Assembly (NCBI RefSeq): GCF_011578045.1
Contig: NZ_CP049801.1
Location: 3,472,001 to 3,536,000, forward strand
From: Acinetobacter shaoyimingii
Lineage (GTDB): Bacteria; Pseudomonadota; Gammaproteobacteria; Pseudomonadales; Moraxellaceae
Length of the DNA stretch: 64,000 nucleotides
Direction of reading: 5' to 3'
Both the position numbers and the translations under genes were made by a program. The notes below the pieces were generated by a model that saw only the letters and a list, made by a program, of their open reading frames with translations, ran no database searches and was not told the origin of the DNA. Shown one piece after another: positions 36,212 to 44,340 of the stretch (the first letter of the stretch is position 1; every line of letters begins with the position of its first letter).

Positions 36212-39058
36212 ATGAGCGATAAGCAAACTCCTGAAAATGCAGTGGATTACAAAGCCACGCTAAACCTCCCAGGTACTGAATTTGCAATGAAAGCAAATTT
36301 GGCAGTACGTGAAGCGAAATGGTTAGAAGAGTGGTATGCCGACAACATTTATCAGCAGATTCGTGCATCGCGTATTGGCAAGAAAAAATATGTGCTTCAT
36401 GACGGCCCTCCTTATGCCAATGGTCAAATTCACTTAGGTCACGCGGTCAATAAAGTCTTAAAAGACATCATCATCAAAAGTCGTGTGATGGATGGCTTTG
36501 ACGCGCCTTATGTTCCAGGTTGGGACTGTCACGGTCTACCAATTGAACTGAAAGTCGAAGAAAAAGTCGGTAAAGTAGGTGTCAAAGTCGATGCGTCTAC
36601 TTTCCGTAAAGCGTGCCGTGAATACGCATACACACAAGTCGAATTACAAAAGAAAGACTTCGTGCGTATGGGTGTGTTCGGTGATTGGGACAATCCATAT
36701 TTAACAATGAACTTCAAACAAGAAGCAGATATTGTTCGCGCTTTAGGGGCGATTGCCAAAGCGGGTCATATTGAACCGGGTCTAAAACCAGTGAACTGGT
36801 GTCTAGACTGTGGTTCTGCATTGGCTGAAGCTGAAGTTGAATATGAAGATAAAAAATCAGATGCGATTGATGTCGGTTTTACCGTTGTTGATTTAGCAGA
36901 TTTATCTGCACGTTTAGGTGTCACCGTTACAGATTCAACGGATATCGTGATCTGGACGACTACACCATGGACCATGCCTGCCAACCAAGCGGTTTCACTG
37001 CATGCAGATATTGACTATCAGTTAGTCAAAGCTGTTGGTGAAAACAAAGTTGCGCAAAACCTGATTTTGGCAAAAGATTTGGTTGAATCTGCAACTGAAC
37101 GTTATGGCTTTGAAAGCTTTGAAGTGATTGCTGACTTTAAGGGTGCAAAACTTGAATTACTGCAACTGCAACATCCATTAATTACTGAACGCCAAGTGCC
37201 AGTGATTTTAGGTGAGCACGTGATTGCAACCAGTGGTACAGGTGCAGTACATACGGCGCCTGGTCATGGTGTAGACGATTACAAAGTTGGCTTGCTGTAT
37301 AACTTAAAAGTCGAGAATCCTGTTGGCGGAAATGGTGTTTATTTACCGACATCACCAATTTTCCCAGGCGAGCATATCTACAAAGCCAATCCGAAAATTA
37401 TCGATGCGCTAAAAGAATGTGGCAAACTTTGGGCACATGTGGTGATCAAGCATAGCTATCCACATTGCTGGCGTCATAAAACACCTATTATCTTCCGTGC
37501 GACACCACAATGGTTTATCAGCATGGATGCCAAAGGCTTACGTCAAAAAGCTTTGAATGCAATTGAAAATGACATCAGCTTTGTCCCTGATTGGGGTAAG
37601 AACCGTATTGAGTCAATGATTGAAGGTCGTCCGGACTGGTGTATCTCACGTCAACGTACTTGGGGTGTGCCAATCCCATTCTTCGTGCATAAAGATACCA
37701 ACGAATTGCATCCACGTACGCCTGAACTGATCGAAGAAGTTGCAAAACTGATCGAGAAAGAAGGCATTGACGGTTGGTACAACCGTGATGCTGCTGAGTT
37801 CATTGGTGCAGATGCAGAGCAATACAACGCTGTACGCGATACATTAGACGTATGGTTTGATTCGGGTACAACACACTACGCTGTGCTTCGTGAACGTGAA
37901 GAATTGACCGATCCTGCTGACTTGTACCTTGAAGGTTCAGATCAACACCGTGGTTGGTTCCAATCGTCATTGTTAACCTCAATTGCGATTAATGAACGCG
38001 CGCCTTACAAAGGCTTGTTGACTCACGGTTTCGTGGTCGATGAAAAAGGCCGTAAGATGTCAAAATCGATCGGTAACGTGATCACACCGCAAGACATCAT
38101 TAAAGATATGGGTGCAGACGGTTTACGTTTCTGGATTGCATCTGCTGACTATCGTTATGAAATGACGGCAGGTAAAGAAATCTTTAGCCGTGCGTCAGAC
38201 GGTTACCGTCGTATTCGTAACACGCTTCGTTTCTTACTTGCGAACCTCAATGGTTTCAACCCTGAAACGGATTGCTTAGCGATTGATGATTTGATTGCAC
38301 TAGATCAATACATCTTGCAACGTGCTGCTGACGTTCAGAAGACCATTCAACAAGCTTATGAAGATATGAATTTCCATATCGTGACCAATGCTTTAACGAA
38401 TTTCTGTATTAATGACTTGGGTGGTTTCTACTTAGACATCATCAAAGATCGTCAGTACACGACCAAAGCTGACTCACAAGCTCGTCGCTCTGCACAAACT
38501 GCGTTGTATCATTTGGTACAAGCATTTGTCCGCTGGATGGCGCCTATCTTAACGTTTACAGCGCAAGAAGCTTGGCCTCTAATTCCAGGTCAAACTGAGA
38601 AATACGTTTTCACTGCTGAGTGGTATGATCTTCCTACTGCGACATCTGCAAACTTGCTTTCAGAAGCAGATTGGCAGACATTGATTAGCGTAAAATCAGC
38701 AGTGAACAAGCACATTGAAGCTGCACGTAATGAGAAAATTGTGGGCTCAAACCTGTCTGCTAAAGTTGAACTTTGGGCAGATGAGTCATTAAAAGCAGTA
38801 CTTGACCGTTTAGGCGACGAGCTGCGTTTTGTCTTAATTACGTCGCAAGTGGTTGTTAATACATTTGATGCTGCACAAGGCAATGCCTCTGACCTTGAAA
38901 GCTTACGTGTCAAAGTATCAGCCGCAGCTGGTGAAAAATGTGCACGTTGCTGGCATGTTCTTCCAGATGTAAATACACATAAAGAACACCCAGGTCTTTG
39001 TTCTCGTTGTATTATTAACCTTCCTACAGGTCAAGGCGAAGAGAGAAAATATGCCTAA
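36212..39058 (+). CDS. ileS: isoleucine--tRNA ligase
   Basis: This class I synthetase has the HIGH motif (in [12 protein letters not shown]), KMSKS motif ([10 protein letters not shown]), editing domain ([25 protein letters not shown]) and the C-terminal zinc motif (CARCWH and CSRC). The length of 948 is normal. It overlaps lspA by 8 bases. Confidence 0.97.
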   Translation: MSDKQTPENAVDYKATLNLPGTEFAMKANLAVREAKWLEEWYADNIYQQIRASRIGKKKYVLHDGPPYANGQIHLGHAVNKVLKDIIIKSRVMDGFDAPYVPGWDCHGLPIELKVEEKVGKVGVKVDASTFRKACREYAYTQVELQKKDFVRMGVFGDWDNPYLTMNFKQEADIVRALGAIAKAGHIEPGLKPVNWCLDCGSALAEAEVEYEDKKSDAIDVGFTVVDLADLSARLGVTVTDSTDIVIWTTTPWTMPANQAVSLHADIDYQLVKAVGENKVAQNLILAKDLVESATERYGFESFEVIADFKGAKLELLQLQHPLITERQVPVILGEHVIATSGTGAVHTAPGHGVDDYKVGLLYNLKVENPVGGNGVYLPTSPIFPGEHIYKANPKIIDALKECGKLWAHVVIKHSYPHCWRHKTPIIFRATPQWFISMDAKGLRQKALNAIENDISFVPDWGKNRIESMIEGRPDWCISRQRTWGVPIPFFVHKDTNELHPRTPELIEEVAKLIEKEGIDGWYNRDAAEFIGADAEQYNAVRDTLDVWFDSGTTHYAVLREREELTDPADLYLEGSDQHRGWFQSSLLTSIAINERAPYKGLLTHGFVVDEKGRKMSKSIGNVITPQDIIKDMGADGLRFWIASADYRYEMTAGKEIFSRASDGYRRIRNTLRFLLANLNGFNPETDCLAIDDLIALDQYILQRAADVQKTIQQAYEDMNFHIVTNALTNFCINDLGGFYLDIIKDRQYTTKADSQARRSAQTALYHLVQAFVRWMAPILTFTAQEAWPLIPGQTEKYVFTAEWYDLPTATSANLLSEADWQTLISVKSAVNKHIEAARNEKIVGSNLSAKVELWADESLKAVLDRLGDELRFVLITSQVVVNTFDAAQGNASDLESLRVKVSAAAGEKCARCWHVLPDVNTHKEHPGLCSRCIINLPTGQGEERKYA

Positions 39059-39590
39059 TCCACACAATAAAAAGGGCTTATTCCAATTCTACCCACACAA
39101 TTTAGTGTGGGTGGGTTTATCCATTGTCGCGATTATTATCGATCAATGGACCAAATGGATTGCATCGACACATCTGAATTATGCAGATCCAGTCCCTGTA
39201 TTGCCCTTTTTAAATTGGACATTGTTACACAACTACGGCGCAGCCTTTAGTTTCTTGTCCGATGCCGGTGGATGGCAACGTTATTTCTTTACTTCATTGG
39301 CAGGTTTAGTGTCTGTAATTTTTGTATTTTGGCTCATGCGTATGCCAAAAAACATGATCGTTTTACCCCTCGCCATTGCACTCATTTTAGGTGGCGCTGT
39401 GGGGAATTTAATTGACCGTGTATCTCTGGGATATGTCGTCGATTTTATTCATGTTTATTACAATAACAGTCATTTTCCTGCCTTTAATATTGCAGATAGT
39501 GCCATTACCCTTGGCACGATTTTGCTACTTATCGATACCTTTTTCTTAGAAAAGCATCGTATTCAACGTGCGGAAGCGCAAAATGACTGA
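39051..39590 (+). CDS. lspA: lipoprotein signal peptidase (signal peptidase II)
   Basis: LspA cleaves the signal peptide of acylated prolipoproteins in the inner membrane. The 179-residue protein has four predicted membrane segments and the two catalytic aspartates in [15 protein letters not shown] and FNIADSAI, with [17 protein letters not shown] between. It overlaps ileS by 8 bases and fkpB by 8 bases, which suggests coupled translation. Several lipoproteins in this window would be its substrates. Confidence 0.96.
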   Translation: MPNPHNKKGLFQFYPHNLVWVGLSIVAIIIDQWTKWIASTHLNYADPVPVLPFLNWTLLHNYGAAFSFLSDAGGWQRYFFTSLAGLVSVIFVFWLMRMPKNMIVLPLAIALILGGAVGNLIDRVSLGYVVDFIHVYYNNSHFPAFNIADSAITLGTILLLIDTFFLEKHRIQRAEAQND

Positions 39591-40065
39591 TTTTATTAAT
39601 CCCAACGAAGATACTCGCATTGAAGCTGGCTCAAAAGTAGATCTTCACTTTTCTGTCGCAATTGAAAATGGCGTGGAAATTGATAACACTCGTAGCCGTG
39701 AAGAGCCTGTTAGCCTAGTGATGGGTGATGGTAGCTTATTGCCTGGTTTTGAGAAGGCCTTGTTTGGTTTACGCGCAGGCGACCGCCGTACTGTTAGCCT
39801 TCCACCAGAAGAAGCTTTTGGTCCTTGGAACCCAGAAAATGTTCAAAAATTTGACACTGTAAAGTTTGAACAGCGTCCAGTTGAAGGTCATATGATTGAG
39901 TTTGAAGACAAAGCTAAACAAAGTCTTTACGGCGTCGTGAAAACTGTCGGTGATGACATCACAGAAGTTGATTTCAATCATCCGCTTGCTGGTAAAGATA
40001 TCACTTTTGAAGTTGAAATCTTTAAGGTGACCCCAGCAGGTCAGCAAGGCGTTAAAATCATGTAG
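39583..40065 (+). CDS. fkpB: FKBP-type peptidyl-prolyl cis-trans isomerase
   Basis: The 160-residue SlpA/FkpB-type protein shows VDLHFSVAIENGVEIDNTR, the GDGSLLPGFEKALFGLRAGD block and LPPEEAFGPW, with an inserted flap domain after residue 80. It folds proteins in the cytoplasm. I chose ATG 39583, which overlaps the lspA stop by 8 bases. It ends the ribF-ileS-lspA-fkpB cluster before a terminator. Confidence 0.93.
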   Translation: MTDFINPNEDTRIEAGSKVDLHFSVAIENGVEIDNTRSREEPVSLVMGDGSLLPGFEKALFGLRAGDRRTVSLPPEEAFGPWNPENVQKFDTVKFEQRPVEGHMIEFEDKAKQSLYGVVKTVGDDITEVDFNHPLAGKDITFEVEIFKVTPAGQQGVKIM

Positions 40066-40085
40066 ATTTACATGAGAATAAAAAG

Positions 40086-40107
40086 AAGCTCCTTCGGGAG
40101 CTTTTTT
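40086..40107 (+). terminator. terminator of the ribF-ileS-lspA-fkpB cluster
   Basis: AAGCTCC and GGAGCTT form a 7-bp stem around TTCG, followed by T6. Confidence 0.92.
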
Positions 40108-40185
40108 ATTACTGATACAATTCAACGATATGCATTCTGCATTAAACAGATTAATTTAAACAATAAATAAACCTTGGAAGATAAA

Positions 40186-40728
40186 ATGAAAATTCAAATT
40201 ATTGTTGGTAGTGTTCGTGAAGGACGTACTGCCATTAAAGTCGCAAAATGGATTGATGACGCGCTAAAAAGTTATGACTACAGTACCGTCGAATCAGAAA
40301 TTGTGGATTTAAAAGAATGGGACCTGCCTATTTTCGCTGGTGCGAATCCACCCTTGACAGGTATTTATGATCAACCAAAACAACAAGATTGGGCAGATAA
40401 AATTGCTCAGGGTGATGCCTATATTTTCATTAGCCCAGAGTACAACCATGGCTATAGTGCTGCACTTAAAAATGCGATTGATTACCTAGGTAAAGAATGG
40501 AATGGTAAACCTGCGGCTTATGTAGGTTATGGTGCAACCAACGGTTCACGTTCAATTGATCAAATTCGTCAAGTCGGTACGCAAATGGGATTGATTGATT
40601 CAAATTCTACTTTAGAAATTCGAGATATCTTTACACGAAATAAGACAGAAAAATTTGAGCCGAATGAATTCGACAGCCAAAATTTAAAAACGATTTTTGA
40701 TAAATTAGTAAAATATGTGAGTGCTTAA
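40186..40728 (+). CDS. NADPH-dependent FMN reductase family protein
   Basis: This 180-residue flavodoxin-fold protein has the phosphate loop VGSVREGRTAIKVA and SPEYNHGYSAALKNAIDYL, the two FMN contacts of the NADPH-dependent FMN reductase family (YieF/ChrR/SsuE relatives). I chose ATG 40186; the ORF can start at a TTG at 40174 but the family begins with MKIQIIVGS. It is a single gene. Its product could supply FMNH2 to SsuD, but that is only a possibility. The Csr-type RNA promoter begins just 10 bases after its stop. Confidence 0.88.
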   Translation: MKIQIIVGSVREGRTAIKVAKWIDDALKSYDYSTVESEIVDLKEWDLPIFAGANPPLTGIYDQPKQQDWADKIAQGDAYIFISPEYNHGYSAALKNAIDYLGKEWNGKPAAYVGYGATNGSRSIDQIRQVGTQMGLIDSNSTLEIRDIFTRNKTEKFEPNEFDSQNLKTIFDKLVKYVSA

Positions 40729-40738
40729 TTATCATCTT

Positions 40739-40756
40739 TGTACGTTTTGGCGTACA
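40739..40756 (+). promoter_or_regulatory. GacA-box-like upstream activating site
   Basis: TGTACG-TTTTGG-CGTACA is a perfect 6-bp inverted repeat with a 6-base spacer, extended to 7 bp by flanking T and A. The known GacA site is TGTAAG-N6-CTTACA, upstream of rsmX/Y/Z genes. Length, spacing and half-site ends agree; one base per half-site differs. Its centre lies about 65 bases before the predicted RNA start, as in Pseudomonas. Confidence 0.7.
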
Positions 40757-40800
40757 AGTCACGTAAATAATCACGTCTATTTTGATGATGTATTACTTTC

Positions 40801-40806
40801 TATACT
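40801..40806 (+). promoter_or_regulatory. -10 element of the small RNA gene
   Basis: TATACT matches the -10 consensus at 5 of 6 positions. No good -35 is visible at 17 bases, which fits a promoter that needs an activator. The start would be near 40813. Confidence 0.55.
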
Positions 40807-40812
40807 AGAACC

Positions 40813-40931
40813 ATAAAGAGATAGGAAGTCTCATAAAATAAATAGAAAATAGCAGGATGCTATATAGGTCAAACAGGATGTTTAGCCTTCGAAAGAATTT
40901 AAAAAGCCCCGACAGGATGTCGGGGCTTTTT
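40813..40931 (+). ncRNA. CsrB/RsmX-type small RNA predicted to sequester CsrA/RsmA
   Basis: Four hairpins present GGA in the loop. Hairpin 1 is GAGA-TAGGAAG-TCTC at 40818-40832. Hairpin 2 is ATAGCA-GGA-TGCTAT at 40849-40863. Hairpin 3 is AAACA-GGA-TGTTT at 40871-40883. Hairpin 4 is GACA-GGA-TGTC on top of a GC-rich stem, 20 bp in all at 40895-40937, followed within the stem by T5 and thus also the terminator. Hairpins 2-4 each contain CAGGATG, the CsrB repeat. The RNA would be about 119 bases, the size of RsmY/RsmZ. A GacA-like site and a -10 lie upstream. No coding potential is needed to explain the region. It borders the T6SS locus. Confidence 0.85.
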
Positions 40932-40937
40932 AAATTC
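40895..40937. terminator. 20-bp bidirectional terminator with GGA loop
   Basis: A perfect 20-bp stem (GCCCCGACA pairs with TGTCGGGGC, extended by A/T pairs) ends the small RNA on the plus strand. It also serves the convergent minus-strand gene that stops at 40950. Confidence 0.9.
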
Positions 40938-40949
40938 TTATTATTATAC

Positions 40950-41342
40950 TTAACACTCTTCGCAACTATCATTAATTTGAAATACTTGAATTTCTTTCTT
41001 TTTCCCAATCAAACAGAAGCGTTGAGAGAAATTTTTATTTGATTCTAAATTCACTTCATAAATTTTATTCAATTTTAGATGATTTGTTTCAATCTTTAAG
41101 CATTGATTCAAATTTATAGGGAATGGAGTATTTATATAATCTTTTGAATAGATAACTTTGAATGGCTCACTTTTTTGAATTTCACCAATAAAAACAATAA
41201 ATGATTTATCCAAGCTTAAATAAGTATTCTCACTGTCCTTATATATACAGAGTACGTTATTATGAAAATTAAGATGTAATTTCTTAGACATAGGTTCTGC
41301 GCAGCCTACGGTCATCAATAATTTTAAATAAAAATTTTGCAA
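40950..41342 (-). CDS. small exported protein, putative T6SS immunity paralogue 3
   Basis: The 130-residue protein is the third member of a local family. Shared blocks are VLCIYKDSENTYLSL, NQCLKIE and NKIYEVNLESNKNFSQRFCLI, with the cysteines in the same order as in the genes at 41367 and 42915. The start is uncertain: the longest frame begins with TTG and gives a short hydrophobic lead LLMTVGC that could be a lipobox. A start at MSKKLHLNFH (41288-41290 region) would remove it. It is the last gene of the segment, ending beside the bidirectional terminator. The immunity role is inferred from position behind the effector. Confidence 0.62.
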   Translation of the reverse strand: MQNFYLKLLMTVGCAEPMSKKLHLNFHNNVLCIYKDSENTYLSLDKSFIVFIGEIQKSEPFKVIYSKDYINTPFPINLNQCLKIETNHLKLNKIYEVNLESNKNFSQRFCLIGKKKEIQVFQINDSCEEC

Positions 41343-41366
41343 GAATGAGAACCTAGACCTATAAAT

Positions 41367-41834
41367 CTAAATCAATAAACTTTTAATCCAAGTGATAAAT
41401 TTTTCAAAAAGATTCTTTCCAGAATAGTCATGTTTTTCTCTTCCACAGGTATAACCATCAACGACTTTCATCAATTGGATTTTACCATTCGGCTTAGAAA
41501 CACAAATTCTTTGAGAATATGCTTTATTCATATCTAGATTAATATCATATGGGATATTGTGCTTAAAATTCGAATTTTTGATAGCAATACAATCTGCAAA
41601 AGATTTTGGTATATTAATATGATGATATGTAGCACTATATGAAGATTGATAGGCTAATTCAGTATTTACCTCACCCATATACAAGTAGATTCTTCCATCG
41701 TAATAATCAGAGTTAGGATCATTTGTGTAGATACAAATATCATCATTTTTTATTTTTATATATAATTTTGAATCACCCGAAGCGATTGCAAATGTACTAA
41801 AAATCATAAGTAACAATAAAAGTAATATTTTCAT
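41367..41834 (-). CDS. small exported protein, putative T6SS immunity paralogue 2
   Basis: The 155-residue protein has a clear signal peptide (LLLLLMIFSTFAIASG), so it acts in the periplasm. It shares with its paralogues the blocks DICIYTNDPNSDYYDG, ADCIAIKN and NIPYDINLDMNKAYSQRICVS, and it ends with a basic amphipathic stretch KFITWIKSLLI. RBS AAGGAT precedes the ATG. An IS982-family element sits 60 bases upstream and cuts this gene off from the effector operon, so it must rely on its own or an IS-borne promoter. Confidence 0.68.
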   Translation of the reverse strand: MKILLLLLLMIFSTFAIASGDSKLYIKIKNDDICIYTNDPNSDYYDGRIYLYMGEVNTELAYQSSYSATYHHINIPKSFADCIAIKNSNFKHNIPYDINLDMNKAYSQRICVSKPNGKIQLMKVVDGYTCGREKHDYSGKNLFEKFITWIKSLLI

Positions 41835-41886
41835 TATTATCCTTTACAGATATGAATATTATAATATTTTTTAAATTATACTTTTC

Positions 41887-41893
41887 TATATAT
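41887..41893. repeat. target-site duplication, left copy
   Basis: TATATAT flanks the left end of the insertion sequence and is repeated at 42868-42874. Because the target is an alternating TA tract, the exact length is uncertain. Confidence 0.55.
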
Positions 41894-42867
41894 ACCCGAA
41901 TCCTGCTTAAGCCGATGACTCCATAATTTGAATCGTTGGCTTATTTCGATGGGTTAATTGATATGCACATAACGAAGCATAAATTCCGCTGAGAAATCCA
42001 TAAGTACTACGTGCTTTACTCGTCACTAAATGATATTGCCCTTTCAATAAGCTGAATAATGTTTCTATCTTATTGCGTTGCCTTAGGTGATATTCATCTG
42101 ATGCACTGAGTTGAACAGATTCCATGTTCCTCCGATGATAAGTAATTAAATCAATACCTTGAACTTGCAGCCTGCGCTTTAATTCTTGGCTGATGTAGCC
42201 TCGATCCCCGTAAATTTTTCCTTTTAGGCCATCAACTAATTGCTCAACCATTTTTATGTCAGCAACATGTCCATTCGATAAAGCAGAACAGGTAATTTCA
42301 CCAAATTGATTCATCGCAATATGTAATTTACAGCCATAGAACCAACCCATTGAGCTTCTACCGCGTGATGCAATTTGGACTAATGATTTATGGCGTTGAA
42401 TACGTTGATTTTTACAAACTGGCAGAGTTGTTGAATCAATCCATAAATATTGTGTTTCTTGACCTTTCATCAGCGCCACATGCAAAGCGTGTAGAGCCAA
42501 TTGGTGCATATTGATCAGATGAATCATCCTTTGATAGCAAGGCAAGTATTTAAATAAATAGCTTTTATCTTCTTTTAACCAAGTGAAAAAGGCTTTGAAA
42601 TTAGTGAAATGAGAGGATTTATACCAAATAGCAATAAAGATAATTTCTGAAAGACTGAGTTGAGCAACTCGGATTCTTGAAAGTTTGCCATCTTGCTTGA
42701 GAAATTTCCAATAAGTTGCTTCAAATTGTAGAAAAAAGTCATCAATTAAGCAGAATAATTCGGTACTATTGAACATTAGGACTAGGGTTGTGAGTTTGGT
42801 GTGGTAACTCAACTGATGGCTCTAGTCCTTCTATTTTTCAAGTCAATTTCTTATCCGCGATTCGGGT
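41894..42867 (-). mobile_element. IS982-family insertion sequence, complete
   Basis: The element is 974 bases. Terminal inverted repeats begin ACCCGAATC at both ends (41894 inward, and 42867 inward on the minus strand) and match at 14 of 18 positions. One transposase gene fills it. Flanking TATATAT copies suggest a recent, complete insertion. It lies between two putative immunity genes. Confidence 0.9.
41907..42776 (-). CDS. IS982-family transposase
   Basis: The 289-residue transposase (from MFNSTELFCLIDDFF) shows the DDE-type order of IS982 enzymes: first aspartate in YLWIDSTTLPVC, second in IYGDRGYIS and the glutamate in RNKIETLFSLLKGQYHL. RGRSSMGWFYGCKLHI is the family hallmark. The frame is intact, so it may be active. 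An upstream in-frame TTG at 42812 would add 12 residues; I prefer the ATG. No programmed frameshift is needed. Confidence 0.93.
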   Translation of the reverse strand: MFNSTELFCLIDDFFLQFEATYWKFLKQDGKLSRIRVAQLSLSEIIFIAIWYKSSHFTNFKAFFTWLKEDKSYLFKYLPCYQRMIHLINMHQLALHALHVALMKGQETQYLWIDSTTLPVCKNQRIQRHKSLVQIASRGRSSMGWFYGCKLHIAMNQFGEITCSALSNGHVADIKMVEQLVDGLKGKIYGDRGYISQELKRRLQVQGIDLITYHRRNMESVQLSASDEYHLRQRNKIETLFSLLKGQYHLVTSKARSTYGFLSGIYASLCAYQLTHRNKPTIQIMESSA

Positions 42868-42874
42868 TATATAT
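42868..42874. repeat. target-site duplication, right copy
   Basis: TATATAT, matching 41887-41893 on the other side of the insertion sequence. Confidence 0.55.
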
Positions 42875-42914
42875 ATCAAATAATTATAATTTTTATATTT
42901 TCGATATAGAAAAA

Positions 42915-43412
42915 TTATTTATCAAAAATATAGCTGATCATTTTTTTAAAATAATTCATTATTGTATCAAAAATTGAATTACCACTCTTACTTTCCACCT
43001 TATATAATTCATTTGAACATTTTTGAAACTGATCTACACTATAAATTTTTTTCGTTTCACTTATACAGATTCGTAATGAATAAGTTTTATCTAATTCGAT
43101 AAAAATATCATGTGGCTTATTTTTTTCTATTTTTTCTATAGGAATAGAAATACAATTATCTAAATCTTTGGGTACCTTAATATTGTAATATATTTTTTCA
43201 TAATCATCTGTACGAGATGTAGTTTCATCTAGATTTGTTGTATAGACATACGCTCTATTCTCATAGCCTAAAATTGCTTTATCATCTTGAGTAAAAACAC
43301 ACAAATTTCCATTTTTCATATGAGCAAACAAAGGTTTAGTACCTGGAGAATTTGCCTTAATATGATTAGAAAAAATTAATAAAACAATTAAAATAAAATA
43401 TTGCTTCTTCAT
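42915..43412 (-). CDS. small exported protein, putative T6SS immunity paralogue 1
   Basis: The 165-residue protein has a signal peptide (LIVLLIFSNHIKANS). It shares NLCVFTQDDKAILGYENRAY, DNCISIP and NKPHDIFIELDKTYSLRICIS with two downstream paralogues, including the three spaced cysteines and a fourth near the end of the domain (KCSNEL). It starts 9 bases after the stop of the metallopeptidase gene, so it is the best candidate for the cognate immunity protein, guarding against periplasmic delivery. That role is inference from T6SS effector/immunity layout. Confidence 0.7.
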   Translation of the reverse strand: MKKQYFILIVLLIFSNHIKANSPGTKPLFAHMKNGNLCVFTQDDKAILGYENRAYVYTTNLDETTSRTDDYEKIYYNIKVPKDLDNCISIPIEKIEKNKPHDIFIELDKTYSLRICISETKKIYSVDQFQKCSNELYKVESKSGNSIFDTIMNYFKKMISYIFDK

Positions 43413-43421
43413 GTTTAGTCT

Positions 43422-44120
43422 TCATGGATTTATTGGTAATAAGGACTTATCATATGGATTATGTAAAAAATCTCTTAAAATTCTCTCTACATACCCAGAT
43501 AATCTTACACTTTGAATATGGTGATTTCTTTTAGGATTAACATTTTGTAGCCATCCAGCATCAAACCACATTTCTATTAATTCAGCTTGTTGTTCCATAT
43601 TAAATTCATTAAATTTTTTTTCTTTATCTTTTCCCAAAATATCAGTTACATACCCCTTTAACTTATTAGTTTTTAAATCATTAGAATAAGCTTCTGAAGA
43701 ATAATCAAGTTTACAACCATGTTTAATGCCATGCAGCCAGTTTGCTAAGCCTTGCTGATACTGCCAGACATGTGTCATCTCATGTATAAAAAAACATTTT
43801 GATTCTCCCGATACTTTAGATTTACTAAAGTCTTGGACATTATCATATTCACTTACTGGAAAAAATATTTCCCCATTAGGGGTAATTGCAAATTCCGATT
43901 CAAAACCCAAGATTCCTCTGTGTAGTAATACTTTAGAATAATCTATCGAATCTTTAAAAATTTGTTGGCACATTTGAATCTCACCTGCCGTTAAATTTCT
44001 TCTTGTCTGAATTTTAAGCTCTGTAGTTGGAGGTATCTTCGTATTTTTAATTTTACCAAGTTTGGCTTCAGCATTAGCTAAAATAATTTTAGCAGCTGCC
44101 TTTGTATTATTATTATCCAT
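43422..44120 (-). CDS. putative T6SS effector, zincin-like metallopeptidase
   Basis: The 232-residue protein has the zinc motif HEMTHVWQYQQG (about residues 131-142) with the HExxH histidines and glutamate. NMEQQAELIEMWF about 65 residues later fits the third zinc ligand and the EQQAE pattern seen in Rhs/Vgr-associated zincins. It has no signal peptide, as expected for a T6SS cargo. The ATG at 44120 has GAGGAAC upstream and overlaps the preceding frame by 8 bases, so it should be translated by coupling with the PAAR gene. PAAR upstream and an exported partner downstream support an effector. Target (peptidoglycan or protein) is unknown. The region is visibly more AT-rich than the T6SS core. 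Confidence 0.75.
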   Translation of the reverse strand: MDNNNTKAAAKIILANAEAKLGKIKNTKIPPTTELKIQTRRNLTAGEIQMCQQIFKDSIDYSKVLLHRGILGFESEFAITPNGEIFFPVSEYDNVQDFSKSKVSGESKCFFIHEMTHVWQYQQGLANWLHGIKHGCKLDYSSEAYSNDLKTNKLKGYVTDILGKDKEKKFNEFNMEQQAELIEMWFDAGWLQNVNPKRNHHIQSVRLSGYVERILRDFLHNPYDKSLLPINP

Positions 44121-44340
44121 GTCTATGTTCCTCACATGTAATATTAATCTTAATATCAAATGCTGAATCATCAATTATAAGTTCAGTAAATCCATTTTTA
44201 TCCGTAGTGCCATGCATGATTTCACCATTTTTCGTAATCTCATAGCAAATATTTGAAAGCGGTTCATTTGTTAATTCATCTTTTAACAAAAACCTATGAC
44301 CATATTGTTCGTTGTTAAGTTCATTTACAAAATTATTGTT
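44113..44340 (-). pseudogene. PAAR C-terminal extension cut off by an in-frame stop
   Basis: Directly after the PAAR stop codon (TAA, 44343-44341) the same frame stays open for 75 codons. It reads NNNFVNELNNEQYGHRFLLK and then DELTNEPLSNICYEITKNGE. After GTTDKNGFTELIID it ends before the effector ATG. The segment FLLKDELTNEPL-x-GTTDKNG looks like the beta-rich adaptor or linker found behind PAAR and VgrG domains in Acinetobacter. It has no ATG before GEIMHG and no convincing ribosome binding site. I read it as a truncated PAAR C-terminus, or as a part made only by readthrough. Confidence 0.6.

Noticed and set aside
40805..41042. Short ORFs on both strands over the small RNA
   Set aside because: They lie on the hairpins of the predicted Csr-type RNA, have no domain and overlap the convergent gene.
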